Assembly: GCA_944323655.1 (NCBI GenBank)
Contig: CALUTL010000008.1
Coordinates: 20,551-84,550, forward strand
Reading direction: 5' to 3'
Length of the DNA: 64,000 nt
DNA from: Candidatus Gastranaerophilales bacterium
GTDB taxonomy: Bacteria > Cyanobacteriota > Vampirovibrionia > Gastranaerophilales > Gastranaerophilaceae
Translations under genes and position numbers: made by a program
In this document: positions 8,958 to 17,973 of the stretch, one piece after another
Layout of the letters: each line of letters begins with the position of its first letter
How positions within the stretch are numbered: position 1 is the first letter of the stretch
Notes under the pieces: model-generated
What the model saw: the letters and a program-made list of their open reading frames with translations, nothing else
What the model was told of the DNA's origin: nothing
Database searches by the model: none

Positions 8958-11438
8958 ATGCAGGTATCATTAAACTGGTTAAACGAATTCGTTGACTTAT
9001 CAGATAAAGAAGTCGAACAAATAGCACACGAACTTACGATGAGCGGACTAGAAGTAGAAGCTGTTGAAGAAGTTAAGCCGAAATTTACGAATATTAAGAC
9101 AGTAAAAATTGAAAAAATTGACAATCATCCGAATTCCGACCACCTTCATCTTGTAACCGTAAACACAGGTTCAGGATTAAAGACGGTTGTCTGCGGGGCA
9201 CAGAATATTAAAGAAGGTCAAATTGTTCCTTATGCAAGCGTCGGAAGTCAGGTTCTTGACAGAAAAACCGGTGAAATATTTACACTTACACCTGCAGTTA
9301 TCCGTGGAGTTGAATCTCAAGGAATGCTTTGTTCAGATGATGAACTCGGGGTTTCGGAAAGAGGTTATCAGGAAGAAGACGGCATTTTAATTCTTAACAG
9401 AATTTTCCCTGACGTTAAAATAGGTGAAAATGTTGAGGATGTTCTGGGATTTGAAAAGGATTACGTTCTTGATGTTGCTCCGACTGCAAACAGGGGAGAT
9501 CAAATGTCTGTTATCGGTGTTGCAAGAGAATTAAGCGCAATTTTCAATAAACCTCTTAAAATTAATAAAATTGAATGCACAAGAGATCTTACAACCGACA
9601 AATTCAAAGTTGAAATAAAAGACGATGACGTTTGCAAATATTATTCAATCGGAGTTTTGAAAGACATTAAAATCAAACCGTCACCGGATTGGATGCAAAA
9701 AAGATTAATTGCATCAGGTGTTCGCGCAATAAATAACGTTGTAGATATTACAAACTACGTAATGCTTGAATACGGCACTCCATTTCACGCATTTGACCTT
9801 AATAAACTTGACGGATATCTTTGTGTCAGAAGAGCAGTTGAGGGAGAAAAAATCGTAACACTTGACGGAGTTGAAAGAACTTTAACCCGTGACAGCGTTT
9901 TGATTGCAGATAAAGAAAAAGGAGTGTGCTTGGCAGGTGTTTTCGGCGGCGAAAATTCCGAAATTGATGACAACACAACCGCAATAGCACTTGAAGCAGC
10001 ATACTTTACACCTGCAAGCAACAGAAAAAGCTCTCACAGCGTAGGCTATAAAAGTGAAGCCTGCTCAAGATTTGAAAGGGGAGTTGATATTGAAGCGGTC
10101 AGACCTGCTTTAATGCGTGCCATGCAACTTATGGCAGAATTAGCTGACGCTAAGATTGAAGGTGTTGTTGAAACAGGCAAAAACAAGCTTGAACCGATTG
10201 AAATTACTCTAAGGTACAGTCAGGTTAAAAGAATTCTCGGGGTAGAAATTGCCGCTGACAGATGTATAAACATTTTAGAAAATCTCGGATTTGAAAAGCT
10301 TGGCGGAAACGAGATTGCGGCGAAATTCTTAGTTCCGTCATTCCGAGCATACGACGTAACCCGCGAAATTGACTTGATTGAAGAAATCGCAAGAATTAAC
10401 GGTTATGACAAGATTTCACCTTCCTTACCCGAAAAAGTTCAGCTTCCTGAAATTTCACAGGAAGAAAAAGTTATCAAAAAAGTTCATAATGTAATGCTTT
10501 CCTGCGGCTTAAATGAAATTCAAACAAGCTCTCTTATAGGTAAACCATTGCTTGATAAATTTATGATTCCGTTTGAAGAAGAAAAAGCAGTATTCGTAGA
10601 AAACCCGGCTAGTGAAGATTATGCAATGCTTCGCCAAACACTCGCCGCAAGCGTCTTAAATGTTATGAAATACAACTTTGATAACGGCCAGAAAAATATC
10701 TGGAATTACGAAATCGGAAAAACTTACTACAAAATAAATCCCGCTGATGAAAAACATTCAGGAGTCGAAGAAATTCAAACACTTGAAGGCATCATTACCG
10801 GAAATATTCAGAACTCTTTGTGGCAAAATACCGGCGAAGTTGATTTTTATACCGTAAAAGGCATAATAGAAAAACTGTTTGAAGAACTTGAAATTTCAAA
10901 ACGCATAAAATTAATGCCGCTTGAGAAAACTGAACTTGCCAAAACTCATGCAATACTTCATCCGTACAAAACAGCGGTTGGAATGCTTCTGGATAAAACC
11001 CCGACACCAATCTGCTATTTCGGTCAAATTCACCCGACTTTAAGAGATAAACTGAAATTAAATCAGGATGCATTCTTGTTTAAATTAAATCTTGATAAAG
11101 TAATCTCAATTATCAAAGAAAAAACTCCAAGATATAAAAAGCTTCCTCAATTTCCGGAAGTACGCCGCGACCTTGCTTTTGTAATCAACCAAAACGTAAC
11201 GTTTGATGAAATTCAAAAGGTTATAAAAAGCTCGGTTCAACAAAACATCTTTAAAGGCTCAGAAGTATTTGACGTTTATCAGGGCGAACATATCCAAGAT
11301 GGATACAAAAGTGTTGCCTTTAGAATAAAAATGCAAGATGAAAATGCAACTTTAACCGACGAAATTATCGAAAAACAAATGAACTCCGTTCGTGATAAAC
11401 TCAAAAAAACTTACGCTGATATAAGTTTCAGGGAGTAA
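8958..11438 (+). CDS. pheT: Phenylalanyl-tRNA synthetase beta subunit
   Basis: 826 residues, full length for bacterial PheT, the beta half of the (alpha-beta)2 enzyme charging tRNA-Phe. It shows the N-terminal SLNWLNEFVDL start, the EMAP/Trbp-like tRNA-binding domain (about 40-150), the B3/4 editing domain, the B5 domain (DVTREIDLIEEIARINGYD, about 460-480) and the C-terminal anticodon-binding FDX-ACB domain beginning near KLPQFPEVRRDLAFV. pheS is not adjacent, unlike the common pheST operon. An AGAGGGA ribosome site precedes the ATG. No T-box leader was seen. Confidence 0.97.
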   Translation: MQVSLNWLNEFVDLSDKEVEQIAHELTMSGLEVEAVEEVKPKFTNIKTVKIEKIDNHPNSDHLHLVTVNTGSGLKTVVCGAQNIKEGQIVPYASVGSQVLDRKTGEIFTLTPAVIRGVESQGMLCSDDELGVSERGYQEEDGILILNRIFPDVKIGENVEDVLGFEKDYVLDVAPTANRGDQMSVIGVARELSAIFNKPLKINKIECTRDLTTDKFKVEIKDDDVCKYYSIGVLKDIKIKPSPDWMQKRLIASGVRAINNVVDITNYVMLEYGTPFHAFDLNKLDGYLCVRRAVEGEKIVTLDGVERTLTRDSVLIADKEKGVCLAGVFGGENSEIDDNTTAIALEAAYFTPASNRKSSHSVGYKSEACSRFERGVDIEAVRPALMRAMQLMAELADAKIEGVVETGKNKLEPIEITLRYSQVKRILGVEIAADRCINILENLGFEKLGGNEIAAKFLVPSFRAYDVTREIDLIEEIARINGYDKISPSLPEKVQLPEISQEEKVIKKVHNVMLSCGLNEIQTSSLIGKPLLDKFMIPFEEEKAVFVENPASEDYAMLRQTLAASVLNVMKYNFDNGQKNIWNYEIGKTYYKINPADEKHSGVEEIQTLEGIITGNIQNSLWQNTGEVDFYTVKGIIEKLFEELEISKRIKLMPLEKTELAKTHAILHPYKTAVGMLLDKTPTPICYFGQIHPTLRDKLKLNQDAFLFKLNLDKVISIIKEKTPRYKKLPQFPEVRRDLAFVINQNVTFDEIQKVIKSSVQQNIFKGSEVFDVYQGEHIQDGYKSVAFRIKMQDENATLTDEIIEKQMNSVRDKLKKTYADISFRE

Positions 11439-11441
11439 TTT

Positions 11442-12089
11442 ATGATAAAAAAAATTCTGACAGTCATCGGACTTACATTTTTACTGGCGCTTCCCGCAGC
11501 AAGTAAAGACGTAATTCCGTCGTACGGGACGACTTTGCATACAAAAACTTACGGCTTCTATCAGGTCGGCAAAAAAGTTGTGCTTCACGAAGAGCCTGAC
11601 GAAAATTCAAAAATTATCCAAGAAATAAACTGGACATCGGATAAATTAAACCCTGAAGAACTTTCGTTTGATGATGTGTTCAGCGTTTTTATAGGTTCAA
11701 AAGAGCTTGCTCTTATGGCAGTCGATGACGAAACTGAAGACTGGATAAAACTTATCTACGACAACAAAAACAACAAAAGCGGCTGGTTAAAAAAAGACGA
11801 TCCGTATAAATTTATGACGTGGGTTTATTTTTATAATGCCTACGGCAAAAAATACGGTTTAAAAATTCTGAAAGATGCCCCCGAAGTTACGGAAAAACTT
11901 TACTCAAGCCCCGATGAAACTTCACAAATCATCGCAAGAATAAATCACCCGCAATATATAAAATTGAATGTTTTAAGAGGAAACTGGGCGCTTGTATCAG
12001 TTATGGATTTGGACAAAACTCCCAAAACAGGCTACCTCCGCTGGAGAAGCGATGACGGAGTAAAATATCTATTTCCTGATATCAAATAA
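11442..12089 (+). CDS. Exported protein with SH3-like repeats
   Basis: 215 residues starting three bases after pheT, so co-transcribed. Residues 1-22 form a signal peptide (MIKKILTV, hydrophobic core, then LPAASKD). Two segments resemble bacterial SH3-type domains: one around VVLHEEPDENSKII and a later LKDAPEVTEKLYSSPDETSQII, each followed by a W-containing strand (DWIKLIYD, NWALVSVMD). Such domains often bind cell-wall peptides. Proposed location is the periplasm or cell surface; the specific function is unknown. Confidence 0.7.
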   Translation: MIKKILTVIGLTFLLALPAASKDVIPSYGTTLHTKTYGFYQVGKKVVLHEEPDENSKIIQEINWTSDKLNPEELSFDDVFSVFIGSKELALMAVDDETEDWIKLIYDNKNNKSGWLKKDDPYKFMTWVYFYNAYGKKYGLKILKDAPEVTEKLYSSPDETSQIIARINHPQYIKLNVLRGNWALVSVMDLDKTPKTGYLRWRSDDGVKYLFPDIK

Positions 12090-12156
12090 GCTGCCGCCCA
12101 ACTCCTCAAATTAAAAGTCAGATTTTAAACCAAACTTAACAATTGATAAAAAACCC

Positions 12157-12185
12157 TCGACAATCGGTTATGTTTGTTGTAGTAT
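12157..12185 (+). promoter_or_regulatory. Sigma-70-like promoter for rplI
   Basis: TCGACA (12157-12162), 17-bp spacer, TAGTAT (12180-12185), about 43 nt before the rplI start codon. Confidence 0.55.
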
Positions 12186-12228
12186 TCTCTTACTGGCAGA
12201 ATATAAATACTTAAAGGAGAATTTTAAA

Positions 12229-12735
12229 ATGCAAGTTATATTGAAAAAAGATGTTCAAAACCTCGGCGAAGCAGGCGACATCGTTAATGTAAAAGACGGA
12301 TATGCAAGAAACTTTTTGCTTCCTCAAAATGCCGCAGAACTCGCAACAGAAGGTGCTTTGCAAAACAGAGAACAAAATTTGGCAAGAATTAAAGCTAAAC
12401 AAGAAAAACTTCACAAAGAAGCACTTGAAAAAGCTGAAAAACTTGAAAAATTCGGAACACTTGAACTTTCAGCAAAAGCAGGTGAATCAGGCAAATTGTT
12501 CGGTACAATTACAACCAAAAAACTTACCGAAGAGCTTCTTGCTAAATCAGGAATCGAAGTTGACAGAAAAACTGTTACTCTTAATGCTCCGATTAACAAA
12601 ATCGGCAACTACACAATGCTTATTAAATTAACTTCAAAAGTTAAATGCGAAGTTCCTGTTTCAGTAACAGCATCAGAAGTTGTTAAAGAATCTGTTGTTG
12701 AAGAAGTTGAAGCAGCTGAAGCTTCTGAAGAATAA
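12229..12735 (+). CDS. rplI: Ribosomal protein L9
   Basis: 168 residues, slightly longer than the usual ~150. The N-terminal rRNA-binding domain is clear (MQVILKKDVQNLGEAGDIV, then GYARNFLLP), followed by the long connecting helix and a C-terminal domain with SGKLFGTIT. The extra length is a Val/Glu-rich acidic tail (VVEEVEAAEASEE). AAAGGAG precedes the ATG. It is not in the rpsF-rpsR context; instead a one-carbon cluster follows. Confidence 0.96.
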   Translation: MQVILKKDVQNLGEAGDIVNVKDGYARNFLLPQNAAELATEGALQNREQNLARIKAKQEKLHKEALEKAEKLEKFGTLELSAKAGESGKLFGTITTKKLTEELLAKSGIEVDRKTVTLNAPINKIGNYTMLIKLTSKVKCEVPVSVTASEVVKESVVEEVEAAEASEE

Positions 12736-12768
12736 ACGTTCAATATTGCAGCAAGTGAGGAGAGCATT

Positions 12769-13848
12769 TTGAATAAAGCCAAAAATTTGACGCTTGAATG
12801 TACTGCTATCGGTTCACTTCCGCAATTGAATGTTAATAAGGCAATAGAACTAATTGAAAGAGATTTTTCTACAATTCCGTTCTGGCCGCAAATGGTAAAA
12901 ATTAATAAAAATGAGGACATGATTTTCCAATTTACGGACAATATGCCCTCATTTTTTTGCGAGCAAGGCAAGATTTTTTTAAATACCGAATACGAAAATT
13001 TCTTTGAAGATTTGGAAAGATTTTTCAACGACTATGAAGAAATCATTACTGACATAAATTCTCCTTTACTCGACAAATACGGAATAACTCAGGCTTGCGC
13101 ATTTGAAAGTTACCTTGAAATAATAAAAAATAAAACCCCTGATTTTGCCAAAGGTCAAATAGTCGGGCCTTTTACACTGTCATCCGCTTTGAATAAAGAC
13201 GACGGCACACCTGCGGTTTATGACGAAACCTTAAGAGAAATAATAACTAAAAATCTTATTTTGAAAGCCTTGTGGCAGATAAAAAAAATTAAAGCTGCAA
13301 ACCCCTCAACAACTCCGATAATATTTACGGATGAACCGACTTTATCACAGCTCGGCACATCAGCTTATGTCGGAATTTCAGAGGAAGAAATTCTTTATAT
13401 GCTGAAAGAAATTACGGAAGTTTTAAAATCCAAAGGAGCAATTTCTGCAATCCATTGCTGCGGAAAATGCGACTGGATTTTGCCGCTTAAAGCCGGTTTT
13501 GAAATGATTAATCCTGATGCTTATTCATTTGCTCAAAATTTAAGCTTGTTTTCAGAGGAACTTAACAACTTTTTGCAAAACAAAGGCAAAATTGCTTGGG
13601 GGATAGTACCGACACTTGATAAATCATCTCTTGAAAAAACAGACGCCGAAGCTCTGGTTAAGAAATTTCAAACCGCTGTAAAATATTTGACTAAAAAAGG
13701 GATTAATGAGAAACTTATAATAGAAAATTCACTAATAACACCATCTTGCGGAGCCGGAGTTTTAAGTGAAGATCTGGCAGAAAAAGCAATGGATTTGACA
13801 AATGCATTATCAATCAGATTAAAGGAGATTTATAATATTGGCAATTAA
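12769..13848 (+). CDS. MetE/MtaA/UroD-superfamily methyltransferase
   Basis: 359 residues with a TTG start behind GTGAGGAGAG. It matches the barrel of cobalamin-independent methionine synthase core domains and MtaA/UroD relatives: an early TAIGSLPQ segment, a central zinc-site motif HCCGKCDW (HxC type) and a late PSCGAG with the third metal Cys. There is no N-terminal MetE duplicate, so it resembles short folate-independent methionine-synthase-like proteins that take methyl groups from a corrinoid donor. The next gene overlaps it by 11 nt and encodes a CooC-like ATPase, with folD following. Family is fairly secure; methyl donor and acceptor are inferred. Confidence 0.72.
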   Translation: MNKAKNLTLECTAIGSLPQLNVNKAIELIERDFSTIPFWPQMVKINKNEDMIFQFTDNMPSFFCEQGKIFLNTEYENFFEDLERFFNDYEEIITDINSPLLDKYGITQACAFESYLEIIKNKTPDFAKGQIVGPFTLSSALNKDDGTPAVYDETLREIITKNLILKALWQIKKIKAANPSTTPIIFTDEPTLSQLGTSAYVGISEEEILYMLKEITEVLKSKGAISAIHCCGKCDWILPLKAGFEMINPDAYSFAQNLSLFSEELNNFLQNKGKIAWGIVPTLDKSSLEKTDAEALVKKFQTAVKYLTKKGINEKLIIENSLITPSCGAGVLSEDLAEKAMDLTNALSIRLKEIYNIGN

Positions 13849-14590
13849 ACTTGCAATAACAGGTAAAAGCGGAAGCGGAAAAACGACAATAACAAAAGCA
13901 TTTTTAAGAATTTTTCAGGAATATTTTCCGGAAAAAAGTATTCTTCTGTTTGATAACGACCTTGCAAGCGAACTCGGACACAGCTTTGGACTTGATATCA
14001 GAAATACGATTTACGGGATAAGAAGCGGAAAACACGAATATAAAACAGGGATTCCGGAAGGAATGACCAAACAAGAATACGTAGAATGGGCTATGGAGGA
14101 TATTCTGGTACCCTTAAGCGATAATGTTGATATAATAGTTTCGTGGTTTGTCGGCTCTAAAGATTGCAGATGCCCGATTACAGGACAGATTAACGATGCA
14201 GTTTTAAAACTTATTGAAAGATACGATATTGTAATTTTTGACTGCGAATTTGATCTTAAATATTTAAATCAGCTTGTTGACACAGACATAGACACAACGA
14301 TTATCGTTGCAAATCCGACCGACGAAAGTGCTCATCTTGCAAAACGTATTGAAGAATTCAGCGCAAAATACGCAGCCGGAGGTCAGCTTGGTGTTGTTAT
14401 TAACAAGGTGGAAAACAACGATATAGCATCAATTTCTGCACTTTTAAACAAATACCAGCTTGATGTTTTGGGTGTAATCCCGTTTGATGAACATTTAAAG
14501 GAGAATTCAATCGCAAGAGAATCCAAAGCAGTAGAAGATGCAATAAAACAGTTTTATTTCCGTCTGAATTTACCGCAGACAAAGAATTGA
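13838..14590 (+). CDS. CooC-like nickel-chaperone ATPase
   Basis: 250 residues from a TTG start with AAAGGAG upstream, overlapping the previous gene. The P-loop GKSGSGKTT (residues 9-17) retains the additional Lys of the MinD/SIMIBI class. A CRC motif at residues 110-112 matches in type and position the CxC metal site of CooC, the ATPase that loads nickel into carbon monoxide dehydrogenase. Switch-like DCEFD and a late NKVE support the fold. No CODH or acetyl-CoA synthase gene is present here. It could serve another metalloenzyme or corrinoid protein. Confidence 0.72.
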   Translation: MAIKLAITGKSGSGKTTITKAFLRIFQEYFPEKSILLFDNDLASELGHSFGLDIRNTIYGIRSGKHEYKTGIPEGMTKQEYVEWAMEDILVPLSDNVDIIVSWFVGSKDCRCPITGQINDAVLKLIERYDIVIFDCEFDLKYLNQLVDTDIDTTIIVANPTDESAHLAKRIEEFSAKYAAGGQLGVVINKVENNDIASISALLNKYQLDVLGVIPFDEHLKENSIARESKAVEDAIKQFYFRLNLPQTKN

Positions 14591-14597
14591 GGGGAAA

Positions 14598-15437
14598 ATG
14601 GCAACAATACTTGACGGTAAAAGCTTACGCGACAAAATTTTAAAAGAACTAAAAACACGGCTTGAAAAATATAATAAAAAGCCAACCCTTGTTGTAATCC
14701 TTGTCGGCGACAACCCTGCAAGTAAAATTTACGTCAATAATAAAAAGAAAACAGCCGAAAATCTCGGAATTAATTCTGTAATAATAAATTACCCCGCAGA
14801 TGTTGATGAAAATGTTTTGTTAGAAAAAATACAAGAACTTAACGAAAATCCTGAAGTTACAGCAATCCTTGTTCAACTGCCGCTTCCGGAGCATATTGAT
14901 AAGTTTAAAGTAATTAACGCAATATCCCCGCAAAAAGATGTTGACGGTTTTACGCCGGAAAATGCAGGGAAACTGTTTACCGGAGAAATTCCTTACGTTT
15001 ATCCTTGCACTCCCAAAGGAATAATCCGACTTCTTGATGAATATAAAATTCCAATCGAAGAAAAACACACAGTAATAGTCGGGAGATCAAATATAGTCGG
15101 TAAACCACTTGCACAGATGTTTTTACAGAGAAATGCCACTGTTACAATCTGCCACAGCCGAACACAAAACCTCGCTGACATAACAAAAACAGCAGACATA
15201 CTTGTTTCTGCTGTAGGGGGAAAAATTATTGGAAAAAATATGATTAAACCTAATTGTGTTGTTATCGACGTTGGAATTTTTAAAGATGAAAACGGTAAAA
15301 CTCGCGGAGATGTTGAATTTGAAGAAGTTAAACCGCTTACATCATATATTTCTCCGGTTCCCGGCGGAGTCGGACCGATGACAATTGCCATGCTTATGTC
15401 CAACACCGTGGAACTCTTTGAGAAAAGTCTTTTGTAA
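14598..15437 (+). CDS. folD: Methylene-THF dehydrogenase / methenyl-THF cyclohydrolase
   Basis: 279 residues, normal FolD length. It interconverts methylene-, methenyl- and formyl-tetrahydrofolate using NADP. Visible landmarks are YVNNKKKTAENLGI with the catalytic Lys/Tyr region, DVDGFTPENAG, the PCTPKGI loop, the Rossmann segment VIVGRSNIVGKPLA, ATVTICHSRT, and the C-terminal PGGVGPMTIAML signature. GAGGGG precedes the ATG; it begins 7 nt after the CooC-like gene, so it belongs to the same one-carbon operon. Confidence 0.97.
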   Translation: MATILDGKSLRDKILKELKTRLEKYNKKPTLVVILVGDNPASKIYVNNKKKTAENLGINSVIINYPADVDENVLLEKIQELNENPEVTAILVQLPLPEHIDKFKVINAISPQKDVDGFTPENAGKLFTGEIPYVYPCTPKGIIRLLDEYKIPIEEKHTVIVGRSNIVGKPLAQMFLQRNATVTICHSRTQNLADITKTADILVSAVGGKIIGKNMIKPNCVVIDVGIFKDENGKTRGDVEFEEVKPLTSYISPVPGGVGPMTIAMLMSNTVELFEKSLL

Positions 15438-15465
15438 TGCGCACTGTATTTAAAAGCTGCTATTA

Positions 15466-15804
15466 CTAACTGCCTATCAAGTTCAAACCACAACTTGATT
15501 TGATATTGTTTTGAGCCATTGTCTTCAAACTTGAAATTGAGTTATCTAAAAGCGTAATTTGCTCTTCCAAACTTGCTTGCCGTACGGTCAAATACTCTTC
15601 TTCTTGCTGTAATGCAATATAATATGGATCATTATCTAAGTCTACCGAATTCCCACCATTCTGGTCCTCTGCTTGGCTTTGATATGCATCCATTTGCTTC
15701 ATTACATAATTGGCCTGATTCACAATTAAATGCATTTCAAAAGTTACTTGGCTTTTCTGCAACATAAATAAGCTTCTTTGTGAATCTAGTGCTAAAAAAG
15801 TCAT
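15466..15804 (-). CDS. Small unknown protein, helical
   Basis: 112 residues, start supported by AAGGAGA six bases before the ATG. No signal peptide or membrane helix. It is Gln-rich and predicted helical: an N-terminal MTFLALDSQRSLFMLQKSQ segment, then a QANYVMKQMDAYQSQ helix, a short acidic/Asn linker and a C-terminal QEEEYLTVRQASLEEQITLLDNS coiled-coil-like stretch. No family is recognised. Its promoter region carries the bipartite element described at 15834-15872. Confidence 0.65.
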   Translation of the reverse strand: MTFLALDSQRSLFMLQKSQVTFEMHLIVNQANYVMKQMDAYQSQAEDQNGGNSVDLDNDPYYIALQQEEEYLTVRQASLEEQITLLDNSISSLKTMAQNNIKSSCGLNLIGS

Positions 15805-15833
15805 ATCTGCTCTCCTTATCTTTTTAGTTCTCT

Positions 15834-15872
15834 CTTATACATATAAAGTATTTTAAGATTTCACGATTTCAA
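15834..15872 (-). promoter_or_regulatory. Bipartite promoter element, copy A
   Basis: Minus strand: TTGAAA (15867-15872), 18 bp, then CTTTATATGTATAAG. It ends 29 nt before the 15804 start codon. One of seven similar elements in the window. Confidence 0.55.
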
Positions 15873-15921
15873 TAAAGAGAATTTTTGTAACATTTGTTTA
15901 CAATTAATTTAAAATTTCTCA

Positions 15922-15952
15922 CTAAAAAAGGTTGCTTAGAAAAACAACCTTT
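15922..15952 (-). terminator. Intrinsic terminator after the dnaJ-like gene
   Basis: Stem AAAGGTTG / CAACCTTT with a 10-nt loop, followed on the minus strand by six T residues, just beyond the 15960 stop. Confidence 0.85.
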
Positions 15953-15959
15953 ACAACCT

Positions 15960-17015
15960 TTACTCGCTCAAAGCCTGAATTTGCTTGTATAATTCAATCT
16001 GCTTATCAGTTAGAGTTTTCGGGATAATAATTTTTATTCTTGCGTTTAAATTACCAAATCCGCCGCCTTTTTTGGGTAAACCAAGATCTTTAAGACGTAA
16101 CATTTGTCCTGAAGATGTTTTGGGCGGAACTTTTATATTAACATTTCCGTGAAGAGTTTTTATTTCTTTTTTAACACCAAGAACGGCTTCTGACGGGGTT
16201 ATTTCAATATCCTTAATCAAATCATATCCATCAACCTGATATTCACTATCCGTGATATTTATAATAAGGTATAAATCACCTTTATTACCGTATTCATCAG
16301 ACTTGCCCTCACCTTTAACCCTAATTTTCTGCCCCTGTTTAACCTCAGGCGGAAGTTTTACTTTTATAGACTTAGCCTCGTTTATAATTCCTGTCCCGCC
16401 GCAAGCAGAACAATACCCGCCGCCGTTACACTGAGTGCAGCGCTTCATATCAGTATATTTTACATTAATCGGCTTTTTAGAAAAAATATCGTCTACTGTT
16501 ACATTAAAATTTTTGGTTATATCCAAATCCTCTGTACTTTGCGGTTTACGTGAAGTTCTTGAACGACCTGCCGCCTGCTGGGCTGCGCTCTCAAAATCAA
16601 ATCCGCCAAACCCACCTCCTGACCTTCTTCCGGAAGCTCCTCCTCCGCTCATCATATCTCCGAACAGTGAGCTGAAAAAGTCTGAAAAACCACCAAGGTC
16701 TTGACCGTTAAAGCTGAAACTTTGATAATTTCCGCCTTGACCGCCGCCAAATCCAAACTGTTCAAATCCCGGCGGCGGAGTATAACTTTGACCGCCCTGC
16801 CAATTTGCACCCAAACTGTCATATCTTTGACGTTTTGCCTTATCAGACAATACTTCGTAAGCTTCATTTATATCTTTAAATTTGCTTTCCGCCTCTTTTG
16901 TTTTATTTACATCAGGATGATATTTCCGTGCTAGCTTTCTGTATGCTGACTTGATTTCAGAATCTGCAGCATCTCGCTTTACACCTAATATCTCATAATA
17001 ATCTTTATATTCCAT
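15960..17015 (-). CDS. DnaJ-family co-chaperone with a half zinc domain
   Basis: 351 residues. An N-terminal J domain (about 3-70) contains the HPD tripeptide in KYHPDVNK, which stimulates DnaK ATPase. A long Gly/Phe- and Gly/Ser-rich region follows to about residue 160, then the two beta-barrel substrate domains and a C-terminal helix. Where DnaJ normally has four CxxCxGxG repeats, only two are present (CTQCNGGG and CSACGGTG), enough for one zinc site. It is therefore between DnaJ and CbpA types. dnaK and grpE are not adjacent. Confidence 0.9.
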   Translation of the reverse strand: MEYKDYYEILGVKRDAADSEIKSAYRKLARKYHPDVNKTKEAESKFKDINEAYEVLSDKAKRQRYDSLGANWQGGQSYTPPPGFEQFGFGGGQGGNYQSFSFNGQDLGGFSDFFSSLFGDMMSGGGASGRRSGGGFGGFDFESAAQQAAGRSRTSRKPQSTEDLDITKNFNVTVDDIFSKKPINVKYTDMKRCTQCNGGGYCSACGGTGIINEAKSIKVKLPPEVKQGQKIRVKGEGKSDEYGNKGDLYLIINITDSEYQVDGYDLIKDIEITPSEAVLGVKKEIKTLHGNVNIKVPPKTSSGQMLRLKDLGLPKKGGGFGNLNARIKIIIPKTLTDKQIELYKQIQALSE

Positions 17016-17117
17016 GTTTAAGTTACCTCTATTTTAATGATAATACAAAACCTGACAAATCTCTTATTAATTAATTATTTTTTAATATTAATAATTGTAA
17101 AGCATTTTTTTTCTAAT

Positions 17118-17158
17118 TAGCAATTTCTTAAAATAAAAAATCTTTATATAGAAGTAAG
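17118..17158 (+). promoter_or_regulatory. Bipartite promoter element, copy B
   Basis: TAGCAA (17118-17123), 18 bp, then CTTTATATAGAAGTAAG from 17142. It ends 33 nt before the 17192 start. Confidence 0.55.
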
Positions 17159-17191
17159 TTACTTAGGGGAAAATTTATAGGAGATTTAAAC

Positions 17192-17857
17192 ATGGGGGAA
17201 CCGGGAAAATTTGGGATTAACGCAGGTGTTACAAGATTTGACGTAAAAAATTACGGCAAAATCGGTGCTGAATATACTTATAAAGGTGATTTTGATAACG
17301 CAAACAACGGATATAAATTATCTGCAAACGGAGATTTACTTATTGGTAAAAACTTAGGCGGTTCAGTTGGAGGTTACGCTGGACTTGAGTTCGGAAAATT
17401 CAATTGTACGCAATATAATCTAGGTTTAATGGCTAATTATACCCAAACAGGTTATCGCGGTGAAACAACGGCTGAAGTTACTCAAGTGGATTCCGAACAT
17501 ACTCAAATTAAAATTGATTCGGAGCTCCCACATAGCCAATCTTTAAAAACAGGTTTAGAATTAGGACTTTCAAGAAACCTTTGCTGCGATGATGACAGAA
17601 AAATTAGCTTTTCACTAATGGGAGGAGCTGAATTTTATTCCTCCGCTAAATTTCCGGATTTAAAAATTTCTGAAGGCAACGTTACAATTGCGCAAAGACC
17701 TCAAAAACTTGATGCGGTTGGAGCATTTATGGGCGCAAAAGCCGAATACTCCGAAGTCATTAACAAAAAAGGAAATGAAGTTTACTTCACTGGAAAGGCT
17801 CTAGCTGGAACAAAAGGTGCTCTTGAAGGTGAGCTTGGAATAGGATTTAGATTTTAA
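17192..17857 (+). CDS. Beta-rich barrel-like protein lacking a signal peptide
   Basis: 221 residues starting at an ATG 8 nt after ATAGGAG. The sequence is dominated by alternating beta strands with Gly, Tyr and Phe (GAEYTYKG, GGYAGLEFG, YNLGLMANYTQTGY) and ends GELGIGFRF, a C-terminal aromatic typical of outer-membrane barrels. Yet it begins MGEPGKFGINAG with no export signal, and no upstream in-frame start could supply one. No family is recognised. It may be exported by another route, inserted in another membrane, or simply be a soluble beta protein. Confidence 0.65.
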   Translation: MGEPGKFGINAGVTRFDVKNYGKIGAEYTYKGDFDNANNGYKLSANGDLLIGKNLGGSVGGYAGLEFGKFNCTQYNLGLMANYTQTGYRGETTAEVTQVDSEHTQIKIDSELPHSQSLKTGLELGLSRNLCCDDDRKISFSLMGGAEFYSSAKFPDLKISEGNVTIAQRPQKLDAVGAFMGAKAEYSEVINKKGNEVYFTGKALAGTKGALEGELGIGFRF

Positions 17858-17914
17858 TTTATCTATATTTTTTGCAAAAACACAATATATTTGTACTTAC
17901 AAATGCAAAAAAAT

Positions 17915-17945
17915 AAACAGACGGCTGAATTACAACCGTCTGTTT
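17915..17945 (-). terminator. Terminator ending the ribosomal-protein cluster
   Basis: Perfect 10-bp stem AAACAGACGG / CCGTCTGTTT, followed by a U-rich run on the minus strand, 28 nt beyond rplR. It shows that rplR is the last gene of the transcript. Confidence 0.88.
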
Positions 17946-17973
17946 CCTTGTTATTTTTAATTTATGTTCAAAA

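Noticed and set aside
8756..9124. Minus-strand ORF across the fusA-pheT spacer and the pheT start
   Set aside because: Overlaps the pheT start and the proposed fusA promoter; no ribosome site or similarity.
14999..15493. 164-residue ORF antisense to folD
   Set aside because: Fully inside a well-supported gene on the other strand; composition and lack of ribosome site mark it as a shadow.
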